In this document: piece by piece, positions 1 through 5,506 of the stretch
Layout of the letters: each line of letters begins with the position of its first letter
Numbering within the stretch: the stretch's first letter is position 1
Source of the DNA: Burkholderiaceae bacterium
GTDB lineage: Bacteria > Pseudomonadota > Gammaproteobacteria > Burkholderiales > Burkholderiaceae
Direction of reading: 5' to 3'
NCBI GenBank assembly: GCA_025458735.1
Contig: JALORV010000064.1
Location: forward strand, 1 to 5,649
Length of the DNA stretch: 5,649 nt
Program-made: the position numbers and the translations under genes
Notes under the pieces: model-generated
Databases searched by the model: none
What the model saw: only the letters and a program-made list of their open reading frames with translations
What the model was told of the DNA's origin: nothing

Positions 1-357
1 CACGACGACCTCGGCCTCGATGCCTTCCAGGGTCGTGCCCGGGGAGACCTCCTGGCCAACCAGGAAGACGCGCGGCGGGCGACCGTCGACCACCAGCACG
101 GCCGACGAGTCCTTGCCGGCCGCGAAGGCGCCGAGCGCCTGGATATTGGCGGCGACCGCCGCCTGGGCCACCTCGACCTTGCCGAACATGCGTGCGGCCG
201 CATTGGCGTCCGGATCACGCAGCGGCGGCGGTGGCAGCGGCGGCGGGGCTGCCGTCGGAGCTGGCGTGAAAATCCGCACGGCCCAGTAGGCGGCAATGGC
301 AACCACGCCCGCCAGGCAAAGCAGATGCACCATGACCGAAGCAAACTTTTTCAGCAT
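1..357 (-). CDS. gspC: T2SS inner-membrane/periplasmic linker protein GspC, N-terminal part (3' end cut by window edge)
   Basis: The reverse strand is open from an ATG at 357 to the window edge, giving 119 residues with no stop. Seen: a short basic N terminus (MLKKF), one hydrophobic segment at about residues 7-29, a proline-rich linker at about 32-47, then a periplasmic part with ARMFGKVE (55-62) and a beta-rich stretch containing VLVVDGRPPRVFLVGQEV (about 87-104). This layout matches the GspC family: one membrane anchor, a linker and the homology region (HR domain), which in the family binds the secretin GspD and connects it to the GspL/M platform. Any C-terminal PDZ or coiled-coil domain would lie beyond the window. 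The start is well fixed: the frame meets a stop at 409-411 and no other ATG lies between. Only a G-rich tract (370-375) about 12 bases upstream could serve as a weak ribosome binding site. The gene is divergent from gspG, so it is not co-transcribed with gspG-N. Confidence 0.93.
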   Translation of the reverse strand, partial: MLKKFASVMVHLLCLAGVVAIAAYWAVRIFTPAPTAAPPPLPPPPLRDPDANAAARMFGKVEVAQAAVAANIQALGAFAAGKDSSAVLVVDGRPPRVFLVGQEVSPGTTLEGIEAEVVV

Positions 358-475
358 TCCGTGTCCAATCCCCCGCGGCGATCTTCGCGCAGGCCGTGGC
401 CAGCCTGCTCATCCTCATGCATTAGCAGGCGTCCCGGATCCCGTCTTGGAGGGGTCAGGCGGCAGACCGGCGTTG

Positions 476-504
476 ATAATATCCGTCGGGATCCTCGTTG
501 TCCG
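476..504 (-). promoter_or_regulatory. Candidate sigma70 promoter for gspC
   Basis: Read on the minus strand, CGGACA (504-499) matches 4 of 6 bases of the -35 consensus and TATTAT (481-476) matches 5 of 6 of the -10 consensus, separated by exactly 17 bases. Transcription would start near 469 and leave an untranslated leader of about 112 bases before gspC. The spacing and the AT-rich setting support it; the half-matched -35 and the short sequence space leave chance agreement possible. Confidence 0.35.
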
Positions 505-564
505 CGCCCAAAACACAAGAAGTTCAATGCCTTCGGCGCACAACTTCAAGCTTTCTTTCGATTC

Positions 565-570
565 GGACGA
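565..570 (+). promoter_or_regulatory. Probable ribosome binding site of gspG
   Basis: GGACGA ends 7 bases before the ATG at 578, a normal Shine-Dalgarno distance. The in-frame ATGs at 527 and 587 have no comparable GG-containing purine stretch at the right distance, so this site favours 578 as the start. Confidence 0.45.
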
Positions 571-577
571 TGATCAT

Positions 578-1030
578 ATGAGCACGATGAAGTCACTTCG
601 TCCCTCGCGCACGCGCGGTTTCACGCTGATCGAGATCATGGTCGTGATCACGATCCTCGGCATTCTTGCGGCCCTGATCGTGCCGCGCGTGGTCGGCCGC
701 ACTGACGATGCCCGTATCGCGGCGGCGCGCCAGGACATCGCGTCCGTCATGCAGGCCCTGAAGCTGTATCGCCTCGACAACGGCCGCTATCCGACCACCG
801 AACAGGGCTTGCAGGCCTTGATCACCAAGCCGTCTACCGAGCCGGTACCGATGAACTGGAAACAGGGTGGCTACCTCGAGCGCAGTTCGGTGCCGCGCGA
901 TCCCTGGGGACAGCCTTACCAGTACCTGAACCCCGGCCTGCGCGGCGAGATCGATGTCTTCAGCTTCGGCGCCGACGGCCAGTCGGGCGGCCAGAACACC
1001 GACGCCGACATCGGCTCCTGGTCGCTGTAG
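578..1030 (+). CDS. gspG: T2SS major pseudopilin GspG
   Basis: This encodes the main subunit of the periplasmic pseudopilus that pushes substrates through the secretin. The 150-residue protein has a 14-residue basic leader ending in RTRG, then FTLIE: the prepilin peptidase (GspO/PilD) site lies between G14 and F15, and E19 is the conserved Glu at mature position 5. A hydrophobic helix follows (about 15-38). The globular part carries GspG hallmarks: LKLYRLDNGRYPTTEQGL (61-78), the GGYLE and DPWGQPYQYLNPG segments (about 97-120), and the C-terminal loop with D133, D142 and D144 ending in DIGSWSL. In this family that loop binds calcium and stabilises the fibre. There is no cysteine. The length is usual for GspG. 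The ATG at 578 is preferred to in-frame ATGs at 527 (31-residue leader) and 587 (11-residue leader) because of the GGACGA motif upstream. It is the first gene of the plus-strand run and is followed by a hairpin and the run's longest gap. Confidence 0.97.
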   Translation: MSTMKSLRPSRTRGFTLIEIMVVITILGILAALIVPRVVGRTDDARIAAARQDIASVMQALKLYRLDNGRYPTTEQGLQALITKPSTEPVPMNWKQGGYLERSSVPRDPWGQPYQYLNPGLRGEIDVFSFGADGQSGGQNTDADIGSWSL

Positions 1031-1055
1031 CCGGCTCGCGGTCGTTCGCGCCGGC
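1030..1055 (+). promoter_or_regulatory. GC-rich hairpin directly after gspG
   Basis: GCCGG (1030-1034) pairs with CCGGC (1051-1055), and CGCG (1037-1040) pairs with CGCG (1047-1050), leaving a two-base bulge (CT) and a six-base loop. The structure starts on the last base of the gspG stop codon. No run of T follows, so it is not a classical intrinsic terminator. It could protect the 3' end of a gspG message or partly attenuate transcription into gspH, which would suit the need for more major than minor pseudopilin. That role is inference, and hairpins of this size occur by chance in GC-rich DNA. Confidence 0.3.
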
Positions 1056-1102
1056 CCGCTCCGCCCCCGCTGCCGTCGCCTGCCTGACGGATCCTCGCCT
1101 CG

Positions 1103-1645
1103 ATGCCCAGCGCACTGCAGCCTATCGTGCCCGGTCGTGGACGCCCGCGTCTCGCGGTGCGCCCGCTTGGCTTCACGCTGATCGAAATGATGGTCGTGAT
1201 CGTGCTGGCCGGCATCCTGGTTTCGGTGGTCACCATCAGCGTCACGCCGGATCCAAGGCAGAAGCTGCTGCGTGAAGCGCAGCGCATCGGCCAGCTGATG
1301 ACACTGGCGGCCGACGAGGCACGCATTCGCCAGATTCCGATCGTCTGGGAGGCCGACCTGCGCGGCTATCGGTTCGTCTCCGAGGTGGGCGGCGAGCGGC
1401 GCTTGCTGGCGGGCGATGACCTGCTGCGCGAGCGGACCTGGGAAACACCGCTGACCCGGCTGTCGGTGCAGGACGGCGCCGGGCCGCAGCCCGCCCAGGT
1501 GCTGCTCGGGCCGGGCGCCCCGCCGGTGCGCATGGCAGTTGCCCGCGAATGGATCCAGCCGCGCTGGCGGCTGGAGATCAGCAACGACGAAACCACGGTG
1601 CGACTCGACTTCGACGAGTCCGGACGCGGCGCGGTGGTCCAGTGA
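1103..1645 (+). CDS. gspH: T2SS minor pseudopilin GspH
   Basis: GspH is a minor pseudopilin that sits near the tip of the pseudopilus below the GspI-J-K complex. From the ATG at 1103 the protein is 180 residues. The prepilin site is PLG/FTLIE, with cleavage after G23 and E28 at mature position 5. A hydrophobic helix runs to about residue 47, followed by a helical stretch with LMTLAADEARIRQIPI (65-80), typical of GspH-family proteins, and a beta-rich C-terminal domain with tryptophans at 83, 113, 150 and 155. There is no cysteine. The 23-residue leader is long; a GTG at 1157 would give a 5-residue leader (MRPLG), so the start is not certain. A GGA at 1089-1091 lies 11 bases before the ATG, a weak ribosome binding site. 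The gene follows gspG after 72 bases, and its stop codon overlaps the start of gspI. The identity rests on prepilin features plus position between gspG and gspI. Confidence 0.93.
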   Translation: MPSALQPIVPGRGRPRLAVRPLGFTLIEMMVVIVLAGILVSVVTISVTPDPRQKLLREAQRIGQLMTLAADEARIRQIPIVWEADLRGYRFVSEVGGERRLLAGDDLLRERTWETPLTRLSVQDGAGPQPAQVLLGPGAPPVRMAVAREWIQPRWRLEISNDETTVRLDFDESGRGAVVQ

Positions 1646-2013
1646 ACGCGCGCGGATTCACGCTGCTCGAAGTGCTGGTGGCGCTGGTGATCATCGGCGT
1701 GGCGCTGGCAGCCGCCATGCGCGGCGCGATGGCGCTCACCTCGAGCGCGGAATACACGCGCGAGAAGATGCTGGCCGTGATGACCGCCGAGAACCGGCTG
1801 CTCGAGCTACGTCTGGCCCGCGAGCGGCTCGACCAGGGCGAAAACAGCGCGGCCTGCGAGCAGGGCGGGCTGACCTTCCAGTGCGTGCAGGCGGTCAAGC
1901 CAACGCCGAACCCCTTCTTCCGCCGCGTCGAAGTGCGCGTCTACAAGGCCGCCAGCGACGGATCCCAGCGCCTGCTCGCCGAACTCATGACGGTGTTGCC
2001 GACAAATCAATGA
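1642..2013 (+). CDS. gspI: T2SS minor pseudopilin GspI
   Basis: GspI is the minor pseudopilin that joins GspJ and GspK in the tip complex that nucleates the fibre. The start is a GTG at 1642 overlapping the gspH stop (GTGA), with GGTGG (1633-1637) just upstream. It gives a 5-residue leader, MNARG, then FTLLE with E10 at mature position 5. An upstream in-frame ATG at 1549 would overlap gspH by about 97 bases and add 31 residues, so it is rejected. The 123-residue protein has a hydrophobic helix at about 6-25, the MTAENRLLELRL helix (47-58) typical of GspI, and a C-terminal domain with TPNPFFRRVEVRVY (88-101). C72 and C81 flank a short glycine-containing loop and could form a periplasmic disulfide. 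Its stop overlaps the gspJ start by 4 bases. Confidence 0.95.
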   Translation: MNARGFTLLEVLVALVIIGVALAAAMRGAMALTSSAEYTREKMLAVMTAENRLLELRLARERLDQGENSAACEQGGLTFQCVQAVKPTPNPFFRRVEVRVYKAASDGSQRLLAELMTVLPTNQ

Positions 2014-2675
2014 GCGCAGCGCCGAGCCGTCTCAAGCAAGCTCGCGCCGCAGGGCGAAGCCCCGCGTCCGGCCGACGCCTGCGCGGCTTCACCCTGCTCG
2101 AATTGCTGATTGCGATCACGGTGCTGTCGGTGGTGTCGCTGATCGCCTGGCGCGGGCTCGACTCCCTGGTCACCACCCGCGACCGGCTCGAACCCGAGGC
2201 CGACGACGTGCGGGCACTGCTGACCGCCTTCGGCCAGATGGAGCGCGACCTGTCGCAGGTCACCAACCCGCGCTTCCTCGGCATGACGACCTCGCCGGTC
2301 TCAGTATCGATCGGCGACGGCGCACCGACGCTGAACCTGGTGCGGGTCGCGCCGTCCGTCAGCGAGCGCCCGACCGAAGTGCAGACCGTGACCTACCGCG
2401 TCGTCGAAGGCACGCTGGTGCGGCAGGCCAGTGCGGCGCTGCCGTCGCTGCAGCCGACGCCGGTCGAACGCCTCGAGTCGGCGCGACTGCTCGATCGGGT
2501 CAAGCTGATGCAGGTGCGCACCTGGTCGGCCAACGGAGGCTGGGTCGATCCCAACGTGCCGCCGGACAGCGGCAGTCCGGCCGCGGCCGGCAACGCCGAG
2601 ATCCCCGGGGTCGAGGTCACGATCGAGCGCAACGACGGGCGCATCTTCCGCCGCGTGCTGCTGGTGGGCTCATGA
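2010..2675 (+). CDS. gspJ: T2SS minor pseudopilin GspJ
   Basis: GspJ is a minor pseudopilin of the tip complex. The ATG at 2010 overlaps the gspI stop (ATGA), giving 221 residues. The leader is 26 residues, long for the family, rich in Arg/Lys and Ala, and ends in RRLRG. Cleavage after G26 leaves FTLLE with E31 at mature position 5. The hydrophobic helix is about 27-47. It is followed by WRGLDSL (47-53) and FGQMERDLSQ (74-83), characteristic of GspJ, then a beta-rich domain ending in VEVTIERNDGRIFRRVLLVG (201-220). No shorter ATG or GTG start exists before the prepilin site; only a CTG at residue 24 does, so the long leader is probably real. No Shine-Dalgarno sequence is visible, so translation is probably coupled to gspI. 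It overlaps gspK by 4 bases. There is no cysteine. Confidence 0.95.
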   Translation: MSAAPSRLKQARAAGRSPASGRRLRGFTLLELLIAITVLSVVSLIAWRGLDSLVTTRDRLEPEADDVRALLTAFGQMERDLSQVTNPRFLGMTTSPVSVSIGDGAPTLNLVRVAPSVSERPTEVQTVTYRVVEGTLVRQASAALPSLQPTPVERLESARLLDRVKLMQVRTWSANGGWVDPNVPPDSGSPAAAGNAEIPGVEVTIERNDGRIFRRVLLVGS

Positions 2676-3724
2676 AGACGGCGACCGCCAGGATCGGGAG
2701 CAGGCAGCGCGCCGAAGCGGCGCCCGCCCCGTGGCGGCGGGCTGGGGCGGGGCGTCATGCCTTGCGCTCGCGCAAGGAGCGGGGCGCCGCCGTGCTCCTT
2801 GCGCTGTTCGTTGCCACCCTGGCCACGCTCATCGTAAGCGCGCTTTTTTACCGGCAGTTCGTGCTGCTGCGGACCATCGAGAACCAGCAGCTGATGGTGC
2901 AGAGCCGGATGCTGCTGCGCGGCGCGCTGGACTGGGGACGCGCCATCCTGCGCGAGGACGCCAATCGCTCCAGCTATGACGCGCTGTCGGAGCCGTGGGC
3001 GCAGCCGCTGGCGGAAACGCGGCTCGACCAGCTCGGCGAGACTTCGGCGCTGGCCTCGCTCGCCTCGATCGCCGGTTCGATGGAGGACGCGCAGTCGCGC
3101 TTCAATCTGCGCAACCTGATCGACAACGGCCAGATCGTCGAGTCCGAGCTGGAAGCGCTGCGGCGCCTCGCCGTGCTGCTGCAGGTGCCCGAACAGACCG
3201 CCGACCTGATTGCACAGCGCATGCAGCAGGCGCTGCCGGCGACCATGCCCGATGCCAGCGGACGCATGCCGGACTCGGCGCTCGCCGACTCCAAGTCGCG
3301 GCCGATCCCGCTGATGCTGCCGAACGACCTGCTGTCGGTGCCCGGCATCGCGCCGGAGGCGGCGCAGCGGCTCGCTCCCTACATTGTCGTGCTGGACGAA
3401 CGCACGCCGATCAATGCCAACACCGCCCGCCCGGAGGTGATCGCCGCGCGCGTGCCCGACCTGTCGCTGGCCGACGCGCGCGCGCTGGTGGCCGAGCGCG
3501 AGCGCATCTCGTACTTCAACAACACCGGCGAGGTGCGGACCCGGCTCGGCAACAAGGCAAACGGCGTAGGAGAGGCCGATATCGCCACCGCTTCGCGCTT
3601 TTTCTTCGTGCGCGGAGAGGTCAAACTCGACCGTGCGGTCACCCGCATGGAAGCGCTCGTCCGTCGCGGCGTCCCGGGCCAGGGCATCCAGCCGGTCGCG
3701 GTGCTGTGGATCCGCGAGATCTGA
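2672..3724 (+). CDS. gspK: T2SS minor pseudopilin GspK (tip subunit)
   Basis: GspK is the large minor pseudopilin that caps the fibre tip. The ATG at 2672 overlaps the gspJ stop (ATGA) and has GGTGGG (2663-2668) just upstream; it gives 350 residues. The prepilin site is KERG/AAVLL with cleavage after G38. Mature position 5 is L43 rather than Glu, as expected for GspK, which has no subunit above it. The hydrophobic helix is about 39-59. Family hallmarks follow: EPWA (107-110), DAQSRFNLRNL (139-149), a helical insert, LLSVPGI (220-226), TPINANTA (245-252) and a C-terminal FFFVRGEVKL (310-319). The 38-residue leader is unusually long. A TTG at 2762 (residue 31) would give an 8-residue leader, MRSRKERG, but it has only a G-rich tract (2749-2752) upstream. 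There is no cysteine. gspL starts 8 bases after the stop. Confidence 0.94.
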   Translation: MKTATARIGSRQRAEAAPAPWRRAGAGRHALRSRKERGAAVLLALFVATLATLIVSALFYRQFVLLRTIENQQLMVQSRMLLRGALDWGRAILREDANRSSYDALSEPWAQPLAETRLDQLGETSALASLASIAGSMEDAQSRFNLRNLIDNGQIVESELEALRRLAVLLQVPEQTADLIAQRMQQALPATMPDASGRMPDSALADSKSRPIPLMLPNDLLSVPGIAPEAAQRLAPYIVVLDERTPINANTARPEVIAARVPDLSLADARALVAERERISYFNNTGEVRTRLGNKANGVGEADIATASRFFFVRGEVKLDRAVTRMEALVRRGVPGQGIQPVAVLWIREI

Positions 3725-3731
3725 ACAGGCG

Positions 3732-5006
3732 ATGAAGGAAAAATCCTCCCAGAGATTGCTGGTGTTCGTGCCGCCGCGGCGCTCGCTCGGCGCCAAGGGG
3801 CAGATCACGACCGGCACGGTGGTGAGTTTCGTCACGCTCGGCGGCAATGCCACCAGCGGCGAGACGCCGATCGCGCTGTTGCCGAAGGCCGCCAGCGTCG
3901 ACCTCGTGTTCGATCCGGCCGATGTCTTCGTCACGGCCATCGAGCCGCCGAAGCTGTCCGAAGGCAAGCTGCGGCTCGCGCTGCCCAACATTCTCGAAGA
4001 CCGCCTGCTGGCCGAGGCGGCCGACTGCCACTTCGCCTTCAACATTCCGCGCGGCGGCACCGGCACGACCACCATCGCCGCCCTGCCCAAGATGCCGGTC
4101 GCGGTGATCGACCGCGGCGTGCTGACGCGCGCGCTGGATGCCTGCATCGAGGCCGGGTATCGCGTGCGGGCTGCCTACAGCGAGATCTACACCGTGCCCG
4201 CGCCTTCCGCCGGCGTGCTGTCGGTGCGCGTCGACCGCGGCCGTGGCGTGGCGCGGTCGGCCACGCACGACGGCTTTGCCTTCGAGCTCGCCACGGATGA
4301 AGTGCCGGCGGCGCTGGCGCTCGCGGTGCGGCAGCTGGGCGTGCGCCGCATCCAGGCTTACGGGCGCGACGCCGCGCGGCTGCAGTCGCTGGCAACGGAA
4401 CTGAATGTGCAGGTCGAGCCCGCCACGGCCGAGGTCGACGCGGCCAGCACCGAGCTGGCCGTCAATCTGATGCAGGGCAGCTTCGCGCAGGGCGGCATGC
4501 TGGGCGGCCTGATGCCCCTGGCCGGCCGCGCGGCCGGCCTGCGCGGCGCCGCGCTGAAGGCGCCGCTGGCATGGGCCGCGGTGGCTGCTGTCGTCGCCAT
4601 CGCGGGCATGAACGCCTACTGGCTGAAGCTGGAGGGCGAAGCCAAGGCGCTGCGACAGCAGATGGAAAGTGCGTTCCGCTCGAGCTTTCCGGAAACCACC
4701 GCGGTGGTCGATCCGGTGCTGCAGACCAAGCGGCAGCTCAACGACCTGCGGGCGCGCGCCGGCCAGCCCTCGGCCAACGACTTCTCGGTGCTGAACGCGC
4801 GCACTGCGATGCTGCTGACCGCGGCGCCGCTCGGCTCGGTCGGCGGCATCGAGTACCGCGACGGCGCGCTGAAGGTGCGCTTCAAGGGCGGCATGGCCGA
4901 CAACCCCGCGTTCCAGAACACGCTGCGCTCGGCCGCCGTACAGCAGGGCCTGGCCGTCCGCTTCGAGGCCGACGGCACCGCGCGCATCACGGCGGCCGGC
5001 TCATGA
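3732..5006 (+). CDS. gspL: T2SS inner-membrane platform protein GspL
   Basis: GspL recruits the secretion ATPase GspE to the inner membrane through its cytoplasmic domain and pairs with GspM. From the ATG at 3732 it is 424 residues, a usual length. The cytoplasmic actin-like domain spans about 1-270 and carries the hallmarks LALPNILEDRLL (82-93) and NLMQGSFA (245-252). A single membrane helix lies at about 277-298 (APLAWAAVAAVVAIAGMNAY and flank), followed by a charged, probably coiled-coil stretch (about 299-323) and a periplasmic ferredoxin-like domain at about 345-424. The frame is open upstream to 3633 inside gspK, but those residues look like out-of-frame coding and lack GspL character. 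CAGG (3726-3729) lies very close to the ATG. The gap after gspK is 7 bases, and its stop overlaps the gspM start. Confidence 0.94.
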   Translation: MKEKSSQRLLVFVPPRRSLGAKGQITTGTVVSFVTLGGNATSGETPIALLPKAASVDLVFDPADVFVTAIEPPKLSEGKLRLALPNILEDRLLAEAADCHFAFNIPRGGTGTTTIAALPKMPVAVIDRGVLTRALDACIEAGYRVRAAYSEIYTVPAPSAGVLSVRVDRGRGVARSATHDGFAFELATDEVPAALALAVRQLGVRRIQAYGRDAARLQSLATELNVQVEPATAEVDAASTELAVNLMQGSFAQGGMLGGLMPLAGRAAGLRGAALKAPLAWAAVAAVVAIAGMNAYWLKLEGEAKALRQQMESAFRSSFPETTAVVDPVLQTKRQLNDLRARAGQPSANDFSVLNARTAMLLTAAPLGSVGGIEYRDGALKVRFKGGMADNPAFQNTLRSAAVQQGLAVRFEADGTARITAAGS

Positions 5007-5497
5007 TGGACACGATCAAGCAGTTCTGGGCCGAGCGGGCGCCCCGCGAGCGCGCCATCCTCGGCTTTGGCGCCGCGATCGCGCTGGTCGCCGTGCTGTA
5101 CCTGCTGCTGCTCGAACCGGCCTGGACCGGCATCAAGCGGCTCGAGCGTTCGCTGCCTCAGCAGCGCTCGCAGGCCGCCGAGCTCGACGCGCTGCTCGCC
5201 GAGGTGAAGAGCGTGAAAGCGCAGCCGCAGGTCGCGAACGTCTCGGCGACGGAGGCCAAGGGCGCGATCGAGTCTTCGCTGACCCGCGCCGGCCTGAAGG
5301 CAGCGCGCGTCGTGCCGCTGTCCGATGGCGACATCCAGCTCACCTTTGCCAACGTGCCGTACGGCACCTGGGCGGCCTGGCTGGCCGGGCTCGAGCGCGA
5401 GCTCGGCGCGCGTACCACCTCGGCCGTGATCAACGGCAGGGACAGCGCTCCCGGCAACGTCGATGTCGAACTGGCGCTGCGCCTCGCGCGCAAATGA
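5003..5497 (+). CDS. gspM: T2SS inner-membrane platform protein GspM
   Basis: GspM is a bitopic platform protein that binds GspL and is thought to help GspL/GspE assemble in the inner membrane. The 164-residue protein has a short cytoplasmic N terminus (FWAERAPRER, 8-17), one membrane helix at about 18-37, a heptad-like charged region at about 43-72 likely to be coiled coil, and a compact periplasmic domain (about 80-164) ending in NVDVELALRLARK, a typical GspM finish. The ATG at 5003 overlaps the gspL stop in ATGA; a second ATG follows at once (5006), so initiation could occur at either and change the protein by one residue. No clear ribosome binding site is seen, suggesting coupling to gspL. 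The assignment rests on topology, the C-terminal pattern and the L-M-N gene order. Confidence 0.93.
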   Translation: MMDTIKQFWAERAPRERAILGFGAAIALVAVLYLLLLEPAWTGIKRLERSLPQQRSQAAELDALLAEVKSVKAQPQVANVSATEAKGAIESSLTRAGLKAARVVPLSDGDIQLTFANVPYGTWAAWLAGLERELGARTTSAVINGRDSAPGNVDVELALRLARK

Positions 5498-5506
5498 CCC
5501 CCGACG

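Larger units (their letters stand above)
358..577. promoter_or_regulatory. Divergent gspC/gspG intergenic region
   Basis: These 220 bases separate two divergent T2SS genes, so promoters for both transcription units are expected here. The part from about 471 to 577 is richer in A and T than the surrounding coding DNA. A gspC-facing sigma70-like site is listed separately. For the gspG direction I see only a weak pairing of TTGTCC (498-503) with TTCAAT (523-528) at a 19-base spacing, and a GATAAT (475-480) with no matching -35 element, so the plus promoter is not settled. An 8-base inverted repeat, GGATCCCG (436-443) and CGGGATCC (487-494), brackets the gspC -10 site but may be chance. No small ORF here looks real. 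Confidence 0.6.

Noticed and set aside
20..289. Plus-strand open frame of 89 codons opposite gspC
   Set aside because: It is antisense to the gspC coding sequence, low in complexity (Gly/Ser/Ala), and has no ribosome binding site.
215..418. Minus-strand frame of 67 codons starting at 418
   Set aside because: It overlaps gspC in another frame; the gspC frame gives the membrane anchor, linker and HR domain, this one does not.
296..577. N-terminal extension of gspG through the intergenic region
   Set aside because: It would put about 94 residues before a prepilin helix, run antisense into gspC, and remove the divergent promoter space; the start at 578 gives a normal leader.
1539..2009. Upstream extension of the gspJ frame through gspI
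   Set aside because: It is Arg/Ala/Gly-rich out-of-frame sequence; the ATG at 2010 overlapping the gspI stop gives a proper prepilin.
2995..3735. Plus-strand open frame of 246 codons inside gspK
   Set aside because: It is a +1-type shadow of gspK with strongly Arg/Ala/Gly-biased composition, and the gspK frame carries all the family motifs.
2393..4147. Long open frame of 584 codons on the minus strand across gspJ, gspK and gspL
   Set aside because: It lies antisense to three well-recognised genes. Its translation is low-complexity Arg/Gly/Ala-rich sequence with no recognisable domain, as expected of a shadow frame in GC-rich coding DNA.
4571..5002. Upstream extension of the gspM frame inside gspL
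   Set aside because: The extension is in the shadow frame of gspL and lacks GspM features; the membrane-protein start at 5003 fits the ATGA overlap.
5498..5506. Terminator or promoter between gspM and gspN
   Set aside because: The gap is 9 bases with no hairpin and no T-run; the genes are almost certainly co-transcribed.
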